This document shows positions 1 through 8,217 of a DNA stretch of 11,471 nucleotides, piece after piece (position 1 is the stretch's first letter; every line of letters begins with the position of its first letter). The notes under the pieces are model-generated. The model was given only the letters and a program-made list of their open reading frames with translations. It was not told the DNA's origin and did not search any database. The stretch comes from Candidatus Zhuqueibacterota bacterium. GTDB lineage: Bacteria; Zhuqueibacterota; Zhuqueibacteria; Thermofontimicrobiales; Thiofontviventaceae. The stretch lies in contig WJJN01000010.1 of NCBI GenBank assembly GCA_014729735.1, forward strand, positions 1 to 11,471. The letters run 5' to 3'. Made by a program: the position numbers and the translations under genes.

Positions 1-2
1 CG

Positions 3-1193
3 GTTTATCTGTATCCGCCTGCTCCGGTGGGTAATTCACTGACTTCTCTGAACATAAGCTGGTCCAAGAATGAAGACACGGATTTTGTAGCGTACCGCAT
101 TTATCGTTCATTGACAGCCGGCGTCGATTCAACCTCAACCCTGATTAGCATTATCGATGATCAAAATTCAACGACTTACGAAGATACCGGTTTGCAAGGG
201 AATACTACTTATTATTACCGGGTTTATGTGTATGATAGCAGCGGTCTGACGCGTGGCAGTAACGAAGTGAACGGGACCACGAACATGAATCAACCGCCAG
301 CGGCGATCACCTTGTTCAGCGTCTCACCGGTGGCAAATTCGCTGACGAGGCTCAATTTGAATTGGTCGAAAAATGAAGATAACGACTTTGCTGCGTATCG
401 AATTTATCGGTCTCTAAATCCAAACGTCGATTCAACTTCGGTGCTTGTTACGACGATTACTGACCAGAATATAACGAGTTACGAGGATGAAGGACTTGAA
501 CAGGACACAGAATATTATTACCGGATTTTCGTGTATGACAGCCGTGGATTATATTCAAAAAGCAATGAGAAAAAGGGAAGAACAAACTCTAACACGCGCC
601 CAACTGCTGTGGTGCTGTATCCTGTCGTTGCATTGCAAGATGATTTGAACTCGCTTCGATTGAATTGGTCTGAAAATGGTAATAGCGATTTCTCAAAATA
701 TAAAATATACCGTTCAAATTCTGTAACAGTGGATTCCACGTCCTTTTTAGTGCAGACTATCACGGATCAGCACGCGACCGAGTATGAGGATACGGGTCTC
801 GATGAAGCGACGACGTATTACTATCGCATTTATGTTTATGACGGTGGCGGACTCGCAGCGGGCAGCAATATTGAAAGTGGTACGACCCATGCCAATGAAG
901 CACCGACGCCTGTTGTGCTGGCATCGCCGTCGATTATTGACAGTGTTTCATTAGGTTTATCCTGGTCCAGAAATTCGGATGATGATTTTGCAATGTATAC
1001 GCTGTTTCGGTCAAAGACTTCGATCAGCGATACAGTATCAATAGCACCTACAGCAATTATTAATGATCAGGAAATTACGGAATTCACGGATTCCAATCTC
1101 GAACAAAATACAACTTATTACTATCGCATTTTTGTAAATGACAGCGGAGGTCTACGCTCCGGAAGCAATGAAGTTCATGCGAAGACAATGCCA
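3..1193 (+). repeat. Four tandem FnIII-coding repeats (~300 bp each)
   Basis: The protein-level repeat units begin at about 3 (partial), 291, 594 and 894. Each carries W-S-x-N-x-x-x-D-F-x-x-Y near the start and TYYYR-I-[YF]-V-x-D near the end. Nucleotide identity between units looks modest, with short shared stretches around the YYYRI segment (for example near 817 and 1117), so these look like old duplications rather than recently homogenised repeats. Confidence 0.85.
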
Positions 1194-1196
1194 TAA
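3..1196 (+). CDS. FnIII-repeat protein, 5' end missing
   Basis: The frame is open from base 3, so the first GTG at 27 lies inside a repeat and is not the start; the true start is upstream of the window. About 397 residues are visible. They form four tandem modules of roughly 100 residues with the FnIII pattern: a tryptophan strand (WSKNEDTDF, WSENGNSDF, WSRNSDDDF), then Y-x-IYRS in most copies, a TTY/TEY strand, and a tyrosine-rich strand (TYYYRIYVYD) followed by GL and SN. No transmembrane helix, PEP-CTERM tail or obvious sorting domain follows the last module; the protein ends in AKTMP. FnIII modules usually mediate adhesion or serve as spacers in exported proteins, so a surface or periplasmic place is likely, but the signal peptide would lie outside the window. 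The downstream lipoprotein at 2126 carries the same kind of module, so this could be the tail of a similar TPR-FnIII protein. Ligand and role are unknown. Confidence 0.85.
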   Translation, partial: VYLYPPAPVGNSLTSLNISWSKNEDTDFVAYRIYRSLTAGVDSTSTLISIIDDQNSTTYEDTGLQGNTTYYYRVYVYDSSGLTRGSNEVNGTTNMNQPPAAITLFSVSPVANSLTRLNLNWSKNEDNDFAAYRIYRSLNPNVDSTSVLVTTITDQNITSYEDEGLEQDTEYYYRIFVYDSRGLYSKSNEKKGRTNSNTRPTAVVLYPVVALQDDLNSLRLNWSENGNSDFSKYKIYRSNSVTVDSTSFLVQTITDQHATEYEDTGLDEATTYYYRIYVYDGGGLAAGSNIESGTTHANEAPTPVVLASPSIIDSVSLGLSWSRNSDDDFAMYTLFRSKTSISDTVSIAPTAIINDQEITEFTDSNLEQNTTYYYRIFVNDSGGLRSGSNEVHAKTMP

Positions 1197-1224
1197 TTCG
1201 ATAGCGCAATCGGGACTATAAGAT

Positions 1225-1230
1225 AGGAGA
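1225..1230 (+). promoter_or_regulatory. Shine-Dalgarno site before the membrane protein
   Basis: AGGAGA lies just upstream of two in-frame ATG codons at 1234 and 1240. The spacing is very short for the first and about 9 bases for the second, so the second Met is a credible alternative start that would shorten the protein by two residues. Confidence 0.55.
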
Positions 1231-1233
1231 ACG

Positions 1234-2073
1234 ATGAATATGTTTGAACGGATAAAACGAATTTTCTGGCTATGGCAACAGTGTTTTAAATCGATGAAAA
1301 AAGTTAAGACATTTATACCATTTGCACTCTATGCAACGGTGCAATTCGGTATTTTAGTATCACTGGTGAATTTTGTTAATCCCCCGTTCGTTGCATTTTA
1401 TGTGCCCCTCATTCGAAACTTTTTCGGTGAATGGGCGCTGCATTATCCGACATTTTTCTATATTTTGACTCCGTTATTCAATCAATTGAATTTCGTATTA
1501 AGCGGAGTTGTGGGAAGTTTGATGATCGGTGTGGCAACGCATGTTTTTGCCTATAACTTCATGAGAGATAAAATAAGCATTCGAATTGCGCTACGCCGCA
1601 CCTTTTCGAAATATCCGACGCTGTTCACAATCTGGATAGTAGAATCGTTGCTTACCATGTCCATAATTATAGGTATGCCATACATTATGGATAAATTTCT
1701 GCATCCCGCATATCCGGTATTGCGGATAATCGAAATGATTGCTTTGCTCATAGGTATTGTTATTACATCCATTTTCGCTTATGCCACGGCATATATCGTT
1801 TTAAGCGATCAGTCCGTTTTACGCTCCATCTTTCAAACATTTGCTACTTTCAAGCAAAATATGCTCACGACGTTTGTGCTGGTCGCAGTGCCGACTCTCA
1901 TCTATATGCCAATTAGTTATGTGGCAGGCAAAGCGAATGTAATCATCGCCAAATTTTCTCCGGAGATGATTGCAACAGTGTTAGGAATCGGCATACTTGT
2001 TTCGTTCTTAACGAATTATTTTCAAATTAATACGATAACGCGTTTTTATATTCTCCTGAATGATAAAAAATAG
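1234..2073 (+). CDS. Multi-pass inner-membrane protein, unknown function
   Basis: A 279-residue protein that I do not recognise as a named family. A short, basic, amphipathic N-terminus (FERIKRIFWLWQQCFKSMKK) is followed by about six hydrophobic segments, roughly at residues 28-48, 80-105, 128-150, 155-188, 205-228 and 245-265. Positively charged stretches (MRDKISIRIALRRTFSKYP, and the KK end) suggest cytoplasmic loops. I see no catalytic motif, nucleotide-binding loop or transporter signature. The general layout resembles uncharacterised bacterial integral membrane proteins of the DUF975/DUF4013 sort, but that is only a resemblance in shape. It sits 37 bases after the FnIII protein and 52 bases before the TPR-FnIII lipoprotein, so co-transcription is likely, and a role tied to those exported proteins is possible but unproven. 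Confidence 0.85.
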   Translation: MNMFERIKRIFWLWQQCFKSMKKVKTFIPFALYATVQFGILVSLVNFVNPPFVAFYVPLIRNFFGEWALHYPTFFYILTPLFNQLNFVLSGVVGSLMIGVATHVFAYNFMRDKISIRIALRRTFSKYPTLFTIWIVESLLTMSIIIGMPYIMDKFLHPAYPVLRIIEMIALLIGIVITSIFAYATAYIVLSDQSVLRSIFQTFATFKQNMLTTFVLVAVPTLIYMPISYVAGKANVIIAKFSPEMIATVLGIGILVSFLTNYFQINTITRFYILLNDKK

Positions 2074-2125
2074 AATTAAACGGATATTTTTGAACGGAAG
2101 CATTTTCTGAATATTGGAGTAAACT

Positions 2126-4543
2126 ATGAAAATTTCAGTCAGAATATTAAATAATTTCAAATATATTTTTATCAGTGTTTGTTTGTTCGCCATGCTGTTT
2201 TGTAACTGCACCGGCGAGTATACCGGCGTTTCCGAACTTTATACTATCGAGAAAATGTTTTATAAAGCCGAGAGAGCACAACAGAACATCTTAATTAATC
2301 CGGATATCGCCACAAAATCAGATTATGCCGCAGCGGAGGAAGCCTATCGTGACATCATTATTGAATTTGGTTATAAAGCCAATCGCCCGAAAGAAGTTCG
2401 GAATTATGTGCGACAGAGCTGGATGGCAATCGGAAAGCTGTGCAGACTTCAGCAAGAGCATGCAAAAGCAATCGAGGTATATCAGGAAATTATAAAGAAA
2501 GCATCGGGCGATAAAGAATTGTGTGCTATTGCGCAATTCGCGATTGCCAATAGCCAGGAAAGAATGGGAATGATTGATGATGCCATCGCCTCGTACCAGA
2601 AACTTGTCGATGAATACTCCCCGGTATTGGCTGACACGTTGTTACCGAATATCGATATTTTACAGACACCGAACTACATCGCACGGATTTATCGTCAGCA
2701 AAATAAAAATATTCTGGCTGAAGAACAATATGAGAAATCTCGCCGCTATCTGCAGCGTATCATCCAAAAGTATCCGCAATCCATGGTTTCACTTGCGGCA
2801 CAGGATGAAATTGCGAATTCATATCTCGAGCAGGAAAAATGGCAAAAAGGAGTTCAGGTTCTGGATGAGACCATTCGGCGATATCAATCCGGGTTCAATG
2901 TGTTTAATCTCATGCTTAAACTGGGATCGCTTTATGAGCATGAACTGGGTCAGCGTCAAAAAGCATTATATATGTATCAGCGCATCCTGAACACCTATCC
3001 GGATCATGAGGATATCCCTCTGGTCTACCTGGCAAAGGGTGGACTTTATGTGTCACAACAAAAGTATGAAAACGCGAGATCGGAATTCCAGTTGATTCTT
3101 GATAATTATGCGAATAACGCAGATGCATGTATTCAGGCGCAGTTGGCAATTGGCAAGACTTATGAGATGGAAAACAATTGGAATAAGGCGCTGAATGAAT
3201 ATCAATGGGTTGTGGAAGCATTTCCGCGACATCCCAAGGCATTGGATGTTCCACTTTATATCGCGAATTATTACAAGTTGAAAAATGAACGTAATCTTGC
3301 GGATGCAGCCTACGAGACAGCAATCAAACATTACAAAAGTATTGTGACTAAATATCCGAATACAATGCTATCGGTAATGGCACTGGATTATCTTTCGAGT
3401 AGTTATGTGCGCATCGAACGCTGGCAGCAGGCTGTGGATGCACTGGAGTCGATGCTCGAGATGAAACTGTCGCACCCGAAGCGGATCAATTCCTCACTGG
3501 CATTAGCCGGCATTTATGAAGAGAAACTGAATAACGCGGCAAAGGCGCTTCAAATATATGGCGGTTTACTGGAGGAATATCCGAATATTCCGCTGGCACA
3601 TTCGATTGAACAAAAAACATATGCGCTGAAATCCAAAGTGAACAGCTATCAGCAATATAACAATCCTCCGCAACAACCCGAGCTGCTTTCAGTGCGGGAA
3701 GCAAGTCATTCTTCCATTGAATTAACATGGCGACGCAATAGCGACACTGATTTTTCCCATTACCGGATTTATCGTGCCGGAGATTCTTTCGTTGATTCGA
3801 CCGACAAGCTTGTGACGCGTATCAGCTCCCAGGAGCAGACAAATTATGTGGATGATTCTGTAATTAAAGATAAAAAATATTATTATCGAATATATGCTTT
3901 TGATAATGGCGGATTGAGCTCTGCGAGCGATATTTTGACTACCAGTGGGCAGCAGATTTCACAGATCTCTGCTGTTCAACTAAACGGTTATGCAAAGGGA
4001 TGGTCGACAGCTCAGCTAAGCTGGTCCCGATCCGCAGCGCCTGATTTCGATTGTTATAAAATCTATCGCTCGGAAAATCCGGATGTCTCGCTGTCATCAC
4101 GACTGGTGAAATCGATTTATAACCGGGAAACGGTGCAGTTCGCTGATAACGGACTGTCTGAAAATCAAACCTATTACTATAGGCTATTCGTTTACAATCG
4201 AAACGGTGATTATAAAGCGGGCAATACGGTGACAATCACAACCGGACAGAATACCCCGCCGAAGCAGCTCTATCTGGAAACTCCCATTATCGAAAGCAGC
4301 GGCGCTGTCAAGCTGCGCTGGAACCAGTGTAATGATTCCGATTTTTCCATGTATCGGATTTATCGGGCAGAGCAACCAAAATTCGCTGCGGACAGGGCAC
4401 CTATCTGGATGAGCAGCAGCAATACGGCGAATTTTTATACTGACAGTGATGTTCGTCCCGGTAAAACTTATTACTATAAAATCGTCGTCGTTGACAGAGG
4501 TGGATTGAGTACTGAAAGCAACGAGGTTTCAATTAATCTATAA
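2126..4543 (+). CDS. Exported TPR protein with three C-terminal FnIII modules (probable lipoprotein)
   Basis: An 805-residue protein. GGAG at 2116-2119 is well spaced from the ATG. The N-terminus has a signal peptide: basic start, then a hydrophobic core about residues 13-25, then cysteines at 26 and 28. The lipobox (MLFC or FCNC) is non-standard, so lipid anchoring is likely rather than certain. Residues about 40-500 are helical TPR/Sel1-like repeats of the kind seen in BamD and YbgF/CpoB, with recurring features such as A-x-x-x-Y-Q-x-I/L and YP turns (KYPQS, TYPDH, KYPNT, EYPNI). Residues about 515-805 hold three FnIII modules of the same type as in the upstream gene (W-R-R-N-S-D-T-D-F, Y-R-I-Y-R, KYYYRIYAFD). 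The TPR part probably scaffolds other envelope proteins and the FnIII part extends outward; an outer-membrane-linked periplasmic or surface place is inferred. Its partner is unknown. A PrsT-like role is conceivable from context, but the FnIII tail does not match that family. Confidence 0.88.
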   Translation: MKISVRILNNFKYIFISVCLFAMLFCNCTGEYTGVSELYTIEKMFYKAERAQQNILINPDIATKSDYAAAEEAYRDIIIEFGYKANRPKEVRNYVRQSWMAIGKLCRLQQEHAKAIEVYQEIIKKASGDKELCAIAQFAIANSQERMGMIDDAIASYQKLVDEYSPVLADTLLPNIDILQTPNYIARIYRQQNKNILAEEQYEKSRRYLQRIIQKYPQSMVSLAAQDEIANSYLEQEKWQKGVQVLDETIRRYQSGFNVFNLMLKLGSLYEHELGQRQKALYMYQRILNTYPDHEDIPLVYLAKGGLYVSQQKYENARSEFQLILDNYANNADACIQAQLAIGKTYEMENNWNKALNEYQWVVEAFPRHPKALDVPLYIANYYKLKNERNLADAAYETAIKHYKSIVTKYPNTMLSVMALDYLSSSYVRIERWQQAVDALESMLEMKLSHPKRINSSLALAGIYEEKLNNAAKALQIYGGLLEEYPNIPLAHSIEQKTYALKSKVNSYQQYNNPPQQPELLSVREASHSSIELTWRRNSDTDFSHYRIYRAGDSFVDSTDKLVTRISSQEQTNYVDDSVIKDKKYYYRIYAFDNGGLSSASDILTTSGQQISQISAVQLNGYAKGWSTAQLSWSRSAAPDFDCYKIYRSENPDVSLSSRLVKSIYNRETVQFADNGLSENQTYYYRLFVYNRNGDYKAGNTVTITTGQNTPPKQLYLETPIIESSGAVKLRWNQCNDSDFSMYRIYRAEQPKFAADRAPIWMSSSNTANFYTDSDVRPGKTYYYKIVVVDRGGLSTESNEVSINL
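3667..4540 (+). repeat. Three FnIII-coding modules at the 3' end of the TPR gene
   Basis: Units begin at about 3667, 3955 and 4250. Each has the tryptophan strand with N-x-D-x-D-F or a variant (WSRSAAPDF in the middle one, WNQCNDSDF in the last), Y-x-IYR, and a YYYR or YYYK strand. They match the modules of the FnIII protein at 3-1196, which points to shared descent of the modules in both genes. Confidence 0.8.
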
Positions 4544-4583
4544 AGCGAATCTCAAATCGGAAACGCGGGAATTGTAAATATTA

Positions 4584-6749
4584 ATGTCGATCGAAACTAT
4601 CTTTTCACTGATTACTTTGATTTTAACAGTATTAACGGGCTGCGTTTTTTATTCCCTGGCAACAAAACACATCGTCCGTTATCTGTTTTATGCAGCGTTT
4701 ATTCTGGCAATTGCACTGAATGCCGGAATATATATGCTATTCTGGAAAATCGATTCGGGACAGTCTTCTTTTTGGACAAAATACGTCACCTCTGGTTTTT
4801 GTTTGATGTTGCCGCTATTCGTCGGAGTAAGCCTGGTTTACGCACGGCAAAATTTCCCGGAAATTTTGAAACAACGGATCTGGCTTTTCTCGATTATATC
4901 TGCTTCCAGTCTGTTTTTTCTGATCTTGAACTGGATAGAGCCATTTTCCGAAATAAAATTTTATCAGGGAAATGCATATTTTGAAATTACAACTATTGGC
5001 AGATACTTTTTGGTTTTTGTACTGCTGGTATCGGTATTAATATTGATCCATCTGGAAAGCACGTTTCGCTCATCACAGCACACAGCCCGATACGGCAAAA
5101 AGGCGATCCTTATTGTGATGTTCGTAAACTTTCTATTCGCTGTTTACATTACCAGTCATTTGCTGATGTTCGAAACCATGGGCAAATCGCTGGTCTTAAC
5201 GGGAATGGGGATCATAATTATTTCACATATATTTTTTCTGATTTATCTGGCAAAATACGGGTTAACGCAATTCGAGGTAAAAATCGGAAGACAAGCCGTG
5301 TATTCCTCTGCCACGATTTTCATTGTGGGAAGTTATTTGATATTGATCGGAATCATCGGGCAAATTGTCCGATCGATTGGTGGCGATATGCAGACATTTT
5401 TCACAGTGCTGGCGGCGTTTCTGGTGTTTGTTATGTTACTGGCAATACTGGTATCCAAATCACTAAAAAGAAGGATACGGGCGTTTATCGACAGAAATTT
5501 CTATCGAAATAAATATGATTACCGGGAGCAATGGGGCAAATTCAGCGAGAGCCTTTCCGAAGTCGTGAATATCGAAGATGTGCTCGAAACGATACTGGAA
5601 TATATTACACAAATTTTTCAGGTAAGACATGTTGCGATTCTTTTGAAAGATACTCTAAGTGGCAGTTTTAAATTGTGGCAGACAAAGAATCAGCCCTTTA
5701 TAGATCAAATAAAATTTGAGCCGAACAGTCGCTTTTTGGATTGGCTTTTTCGACTGGGTGAGCCTCTTGAAATATCGGGTTTGATTCAAAATCCGGAAAC
5801 ATCCGGCATCACAAAAGAAGAAATCAGCCATTTTGAGACATTGGATGTTCGGGTATGCATCCCTCTGATCGTTCAGAAAAAATTTATCGGTATTTTGGTG
5901 CTCGGTCCTAAAATCGATGACGGACTGTTTTCACTGGAAGATTTCGATCTTCTGGATACACTGGGGAATCAATCATCTGTGGCGATTTTAAACGCTCGGT
6001 TGAATGAGAATCTGGTTCAAACAAGAGAAATGGAATCGTTTCACAAACTATCATCTTTTGTGCTGCACGATATCAAAAATTCCGTTTCAACGCTGTCGCT
6101 CGTAGTTCAGAATGCCGGCAAAAATTGGGATAACGAAGAATTTCAGCAAGATATGTTGATCACCATTACGAACACAGTCAATAAAATGAAATCATTGATT
6201 AGCAGGCTATCGACATTGCCGGATCGTCTGGAATTGAACTGCCGGCAGATTCATCTTCAACAACTGATCGAAGATGTAATTACCGATGTCAAATTAGCCC
6301 ATCAGCAGCATATTAAAATTAAGCGTGATTACAGCAAACTCCCGGTTTTAGAAGCTGATCCGGAGCTTCTCAAAAAAGTGATTAAAAATCTGATCATCAA
6401 TGCAATCGAGGCTCTCGCGAATGAGGGTCAATTGAGTTTCACAATCCGCAGGGCAGAACAATTGCCCCATTTAGGCGAAAAATCCATCCCTGGTGCAATA
6501 GAGCATGATTTTGCTGAATTGATCGTATCGGATTCCGGTTGCGGTATGTCACAAAAATTTATTCAGCAGAATTTGTTCAAACCATTTCAAACGACCAAGC
6601 GCAAAGGTTTGGGAATCGGCTTATATCAAAGCAAGGAGATCGTTCAGGCGCATGGCGGAGCAATCGAAGTATACAGCAAGCGCGATGAAGGAACGCAATT
6701 CAAAATTTATTTACCAATGACCACTAACCATCAGAATATAGAAAATTAA
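4584..6749 (+). CDS. prsK: PrsK-type membrane histidine kinase (exosortase/PEP-CTERM system)
   Basis: A 721-residue sensor kinase. Residues 1-295 hold about eight or nine hydrophobic segments with short loops and no large periplasmic domain, so it probably senses something in or at the membrane. The linker FYRNKYDYREQW (about 307-318) is a hallmark of PrsK. A GAF-like domain follows at about 320-475. The phosphoacceptor is His495 in FVLHDIKN, followed by a segment like PrsK (EFQQDMLITITNTV). The ATPase domain has the N-box Asn606 (NLIINAIEA), G1 motif D650-S-G-C-G, F-box (FKPFQTTK) and G2 motif GLGIGLY (675-681), so it looks active. It lies 33 bases before its regulator gene. The start is the first Met ahead of the first hydrophobic segment; its leader is A/T-rich, with only a weak GGGA 13 bases away. 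In proteobacteria this kinase pairs with PrsR and occurs in genomes with exosortase and PEP-CTERM proteins. The assignment comes from motif recall, not a search. Confidence 0.82.
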   Translation: MSIETIFSLITLILTVLTGCVFYSLATKHIVRYLFYAAFILAIALNAGIYMLFWKIDSGQSSFWTKYVTSGFCLMLPLFVGVSLVYARQNFPEILKQRIWLFSIISASSLFFLILNWIEPFSEIKFYQGNAYFEITTIGRYFLVFVLLVSVLILIHLESTFRSSQHTARYGKKAILIVMFVNFLFAVYITSHLLMFETMGKSLVLTGMGIIIISHIFFLIYLAKYGLTQFEVKIGRQAVYSSATIFIVGSYLILIGIIGQIVRSIGGDMQTFFTVLAAFLVFVMLLAILVSKSLKRRIRAFIDRNFYRNKYDYREQWGKFSESLSEVVNIEDVLETILEYITQIFQVRHVAILLKDTLSGSFKLWQTKNQPFIDQIKFEPNSRFLDWLFRLGEPLEISGLIQNPETSGITKEEISHFETLDVRVCIPLIVQKKFIGILVLGPKIDDGLFSLEDFDLLDTLGNQSSVAILNARLNENLVQTREMESFHKLSSFVLHDIKNSVSTLSLVVQNAGKNWDNEEFQQDMLITITNTVNKMKSLISRLSTLPDRLELNCRQIHLQQLIEDVITDVKLAHQQHIKIKRDYSKLPVLEADPELLKKVIKNLIINAIEALANEGQLSFTIRRAEQLPHLGEKSIPGAIEHDFAELIVSDSGCGMSQKFIQQNLFKPFQTTKRKGLGIGLYQSKEIVQAHGGAIEVYSKRDEGTQFKIYLPMTTNHQNIEN

Positions 6750-6762
6750 CGGGTGTAATAAC

Positions 6763-6768
6763 AGGAGG
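6763..6768 (+). promoter_or_regulatory. Strong Shine-Dalgarno site, distant from the prsR start
   Basis: AGGAGG is a perfect Shine-Dalgarno core, yet 14 bases separate it from the ATG at 6783. The in-frame codons between them (GTA, GCA, GTA, TTT, GGA) are not usual start codons, so ATG 6783 remains the best start despite the long spacing. Confidence 0.5.
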
Positions 6769-6782
6769 TAGCAGTATTTGGA

Positions 6783-8186
6783 ATGAGGAAAAATGAATTA
6801 TTAACACGAGATCAAAATACTATTCTTGTGGTGGATGACGAGGAGGGAATTCGTTCGCAGTTGAAATGGGCATTAGCGGATGATTATAAAATTCTGTTAG
6901 CAGAAAATGCTGACCAGGCAATCGATATCATTAAATCGGACATGCCAAATTTGGTAACGCTGGATATCACGCTATCTTCGAACAGCGACCGGGATGGATT
7001 GTGGGTACTGGAACAGATTGTTAAAATGAGTACACGAATGAAAGTGATTATGATTACCGGAAACGAAGAGAAAGAATTTATCCATAAAGCGATTAATATG
7101 GGTGCATATGATTATTACAAGAAGCCCATTGATATCGATGAGTTGAAAATCATTATCAAGCGGGCGCTCTACATTCAACGAATCGAGCTCGAGAATGAAA
7201 CATTGAGCTCCAGAATGCGGGAAGAGCGGCATTTTGATGATATCATCGGAGACTGCCAGCAGATGCAGGAAGTTTACAGTATCATTAAACGTGTATTGTC
7301 CACGGATGTGCCGGTTCTTATTTATGGCGAAAGCGGTACAGGCAAGGAATTGGTTGCCCGTGCGATCCATTATCAAAGTATTCGGGCAAAAAAACCGTTC
7401 ATTCCTATTAACTGCGGTGCGATTCCGGAAAACCTTCTGGAAAGCGAATTATTCGGTCACGAGAAGGGAGCGTTTACCGGCGCCTATTATCAGAAAAAAG
7501 GTAAATTCGAATTAGCAAATGAAGGGACCGCATTTCTGGATGAGATCGGTGAATTGAGTCCGACGCTACAGGTAAAATTGCTTCGTTTTCTGCAGGAAAA
7601 GGAAATCGAACGGGTTGGCGGAAAACAGCCGCTACAAGTGAATGTGCGTATCGTTGCCGCAACCAATAAAAATCTGGAATCAGAGATTCAAAAGCAAAAT
7701 TTCAGACCGGACTTATATTACCGATTATCGGTGATAACCATTACGCTTCCTCCTCTCAGAGATCGCAATGATGATATTCTGTTGCTGGCAAATTCTTTTT
7801 TGAATCGTTACACCAAAGAATATGACAAACGGATATTTCATTTCGATTCACTGGCAGTAGAACGAATGATGACTTACAAATGGCTCGGCAACGTTCGGGA
7901 ATTGGAAAACCGGGTGAAGCGAGCGGTGATCATGAGCACTAATAATATTATCAGTTGCGAAGACCTGGGTCTCGATGATAAAGTCCAGCAGAAGAATACG
8001 ACGCTTGTAGATATTGTGGATACCGTGCAGCGCAAACACATCGATCTGGCGCTTAACAGAACTAAAGGCAATGTATCCAAAGCCGCACGTGAGTTGGGAA
8101 TCAGCCGGGTAACTCTTTATGATTTAATTCATCGTTTTAATATCAAAGTGAATGAGTATCGAAAACATAATTATCAATATTCATAA
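6783..8186 (+). CDS. prsR: PrsR-type sigma-54 response regulator (PEP-CTERM system)
   Basis: A 467-residue NtrC-family regulator with all three domains intact. The receiver domain (about 12-130) has acidic residues D18-D19, phosphoacceptor D61 (LVTLDITL), T92 and K114-P115. The loop after D61 (SSNSDRDG) is longer than usual, as in PrsR proteins. The AAA+ domain has Walker A GESGTGK (182-188), the sigma-54 contact loop GAFTGA (229-234), Walker B with D253-E254, and NFRPDLYYRL near the arginine-finger region. The segment NRVKRAVIM leading to EDLGL is typical of PrsR. A Fis-type helix-turn-helix (about 417-455, with NVSKAARELGISRVTLYDL) ends the protein. On phosphorylation by PrsK it should activate -24/-12 promoters; in known systems these lie before PEP-CTERM and polysaccharide genes. 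I found no such promoter inside the window, so its targets are probably elsewhere. Gene order and motifs make this a confident family call. Confidence 0.85.
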   Translation: MRKNELLTRDQNTILVVDDEEGIRSQLKWALADDYKILLAENADQAIDIIKSDMPNLVTLDITLSSNSDRDGLWVLEQIVKMSTRMKVIMITGNEEKEFIHKAINMGAYDYYKKPIDIDELKIIIKRALYIQRIELENETLSSRMREERHFDDIIGDCQQMQEVYSIIKRVLSTDVPVLIYGESGTGKELVARAIHYQSIRAKKPFIPINCGAIPENLLESELFGHEKGAFTGAYYQKKGKFELANEGTAFLDEIGELSPTLQVKLLRFLQEKEIERVGGKQPLQVNVRIVAATNKNLESEIQKQNFRPDLYYRLSVITITLPPLRDRNDDILLLANSFLNRYTKEYDKRIFHFDSLAVERMMTYKWLGNVRELENRVKRAVIMSTNNIISCEDLGLDDKVQQKNTTLVDIVDTVQRKHIDLALNRTKGNVSKAARELGISRVTLYDLIHRFNIKVNEYRKHNYQYS

Positions 8187-8217
8187 ACATGAAAATGCCT
8201 GTAAAAAGGGACGACGA

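Noticed and set aside
2424..2438. Possible sigma-54 promoter (TGGCA with GC at the right distance)
   Set aside because: It lies deep within the TPR-FnIII gene with no gene start just downstream, and the -12 half is AAGC rather than TTGC; chance matches of this quality are expected.
2628..2642. Possible sigma-54 promoter (TGGC...TTGT)
   Set aside because: It is inside coding sequence, far from any start codon, and the -24 half is incomplete.
2574..2990. Second + frame ORF (138 codons) inside the TPR-FnIII gene
   Set aside because: It is fully contained in a gene with clear TPR repeats; its translation has no domain pattern and looks like a frame shadow.
8152..8217. In-frame upstream ATG extending the export protein by 22 residues
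   Set aside because: It overlaps the prsR end, would place polar residues before the signal peptide, and lacks a good ribosome site; ATG 8218 has AAGGG at proper spacing and begins a typical signal peptide.
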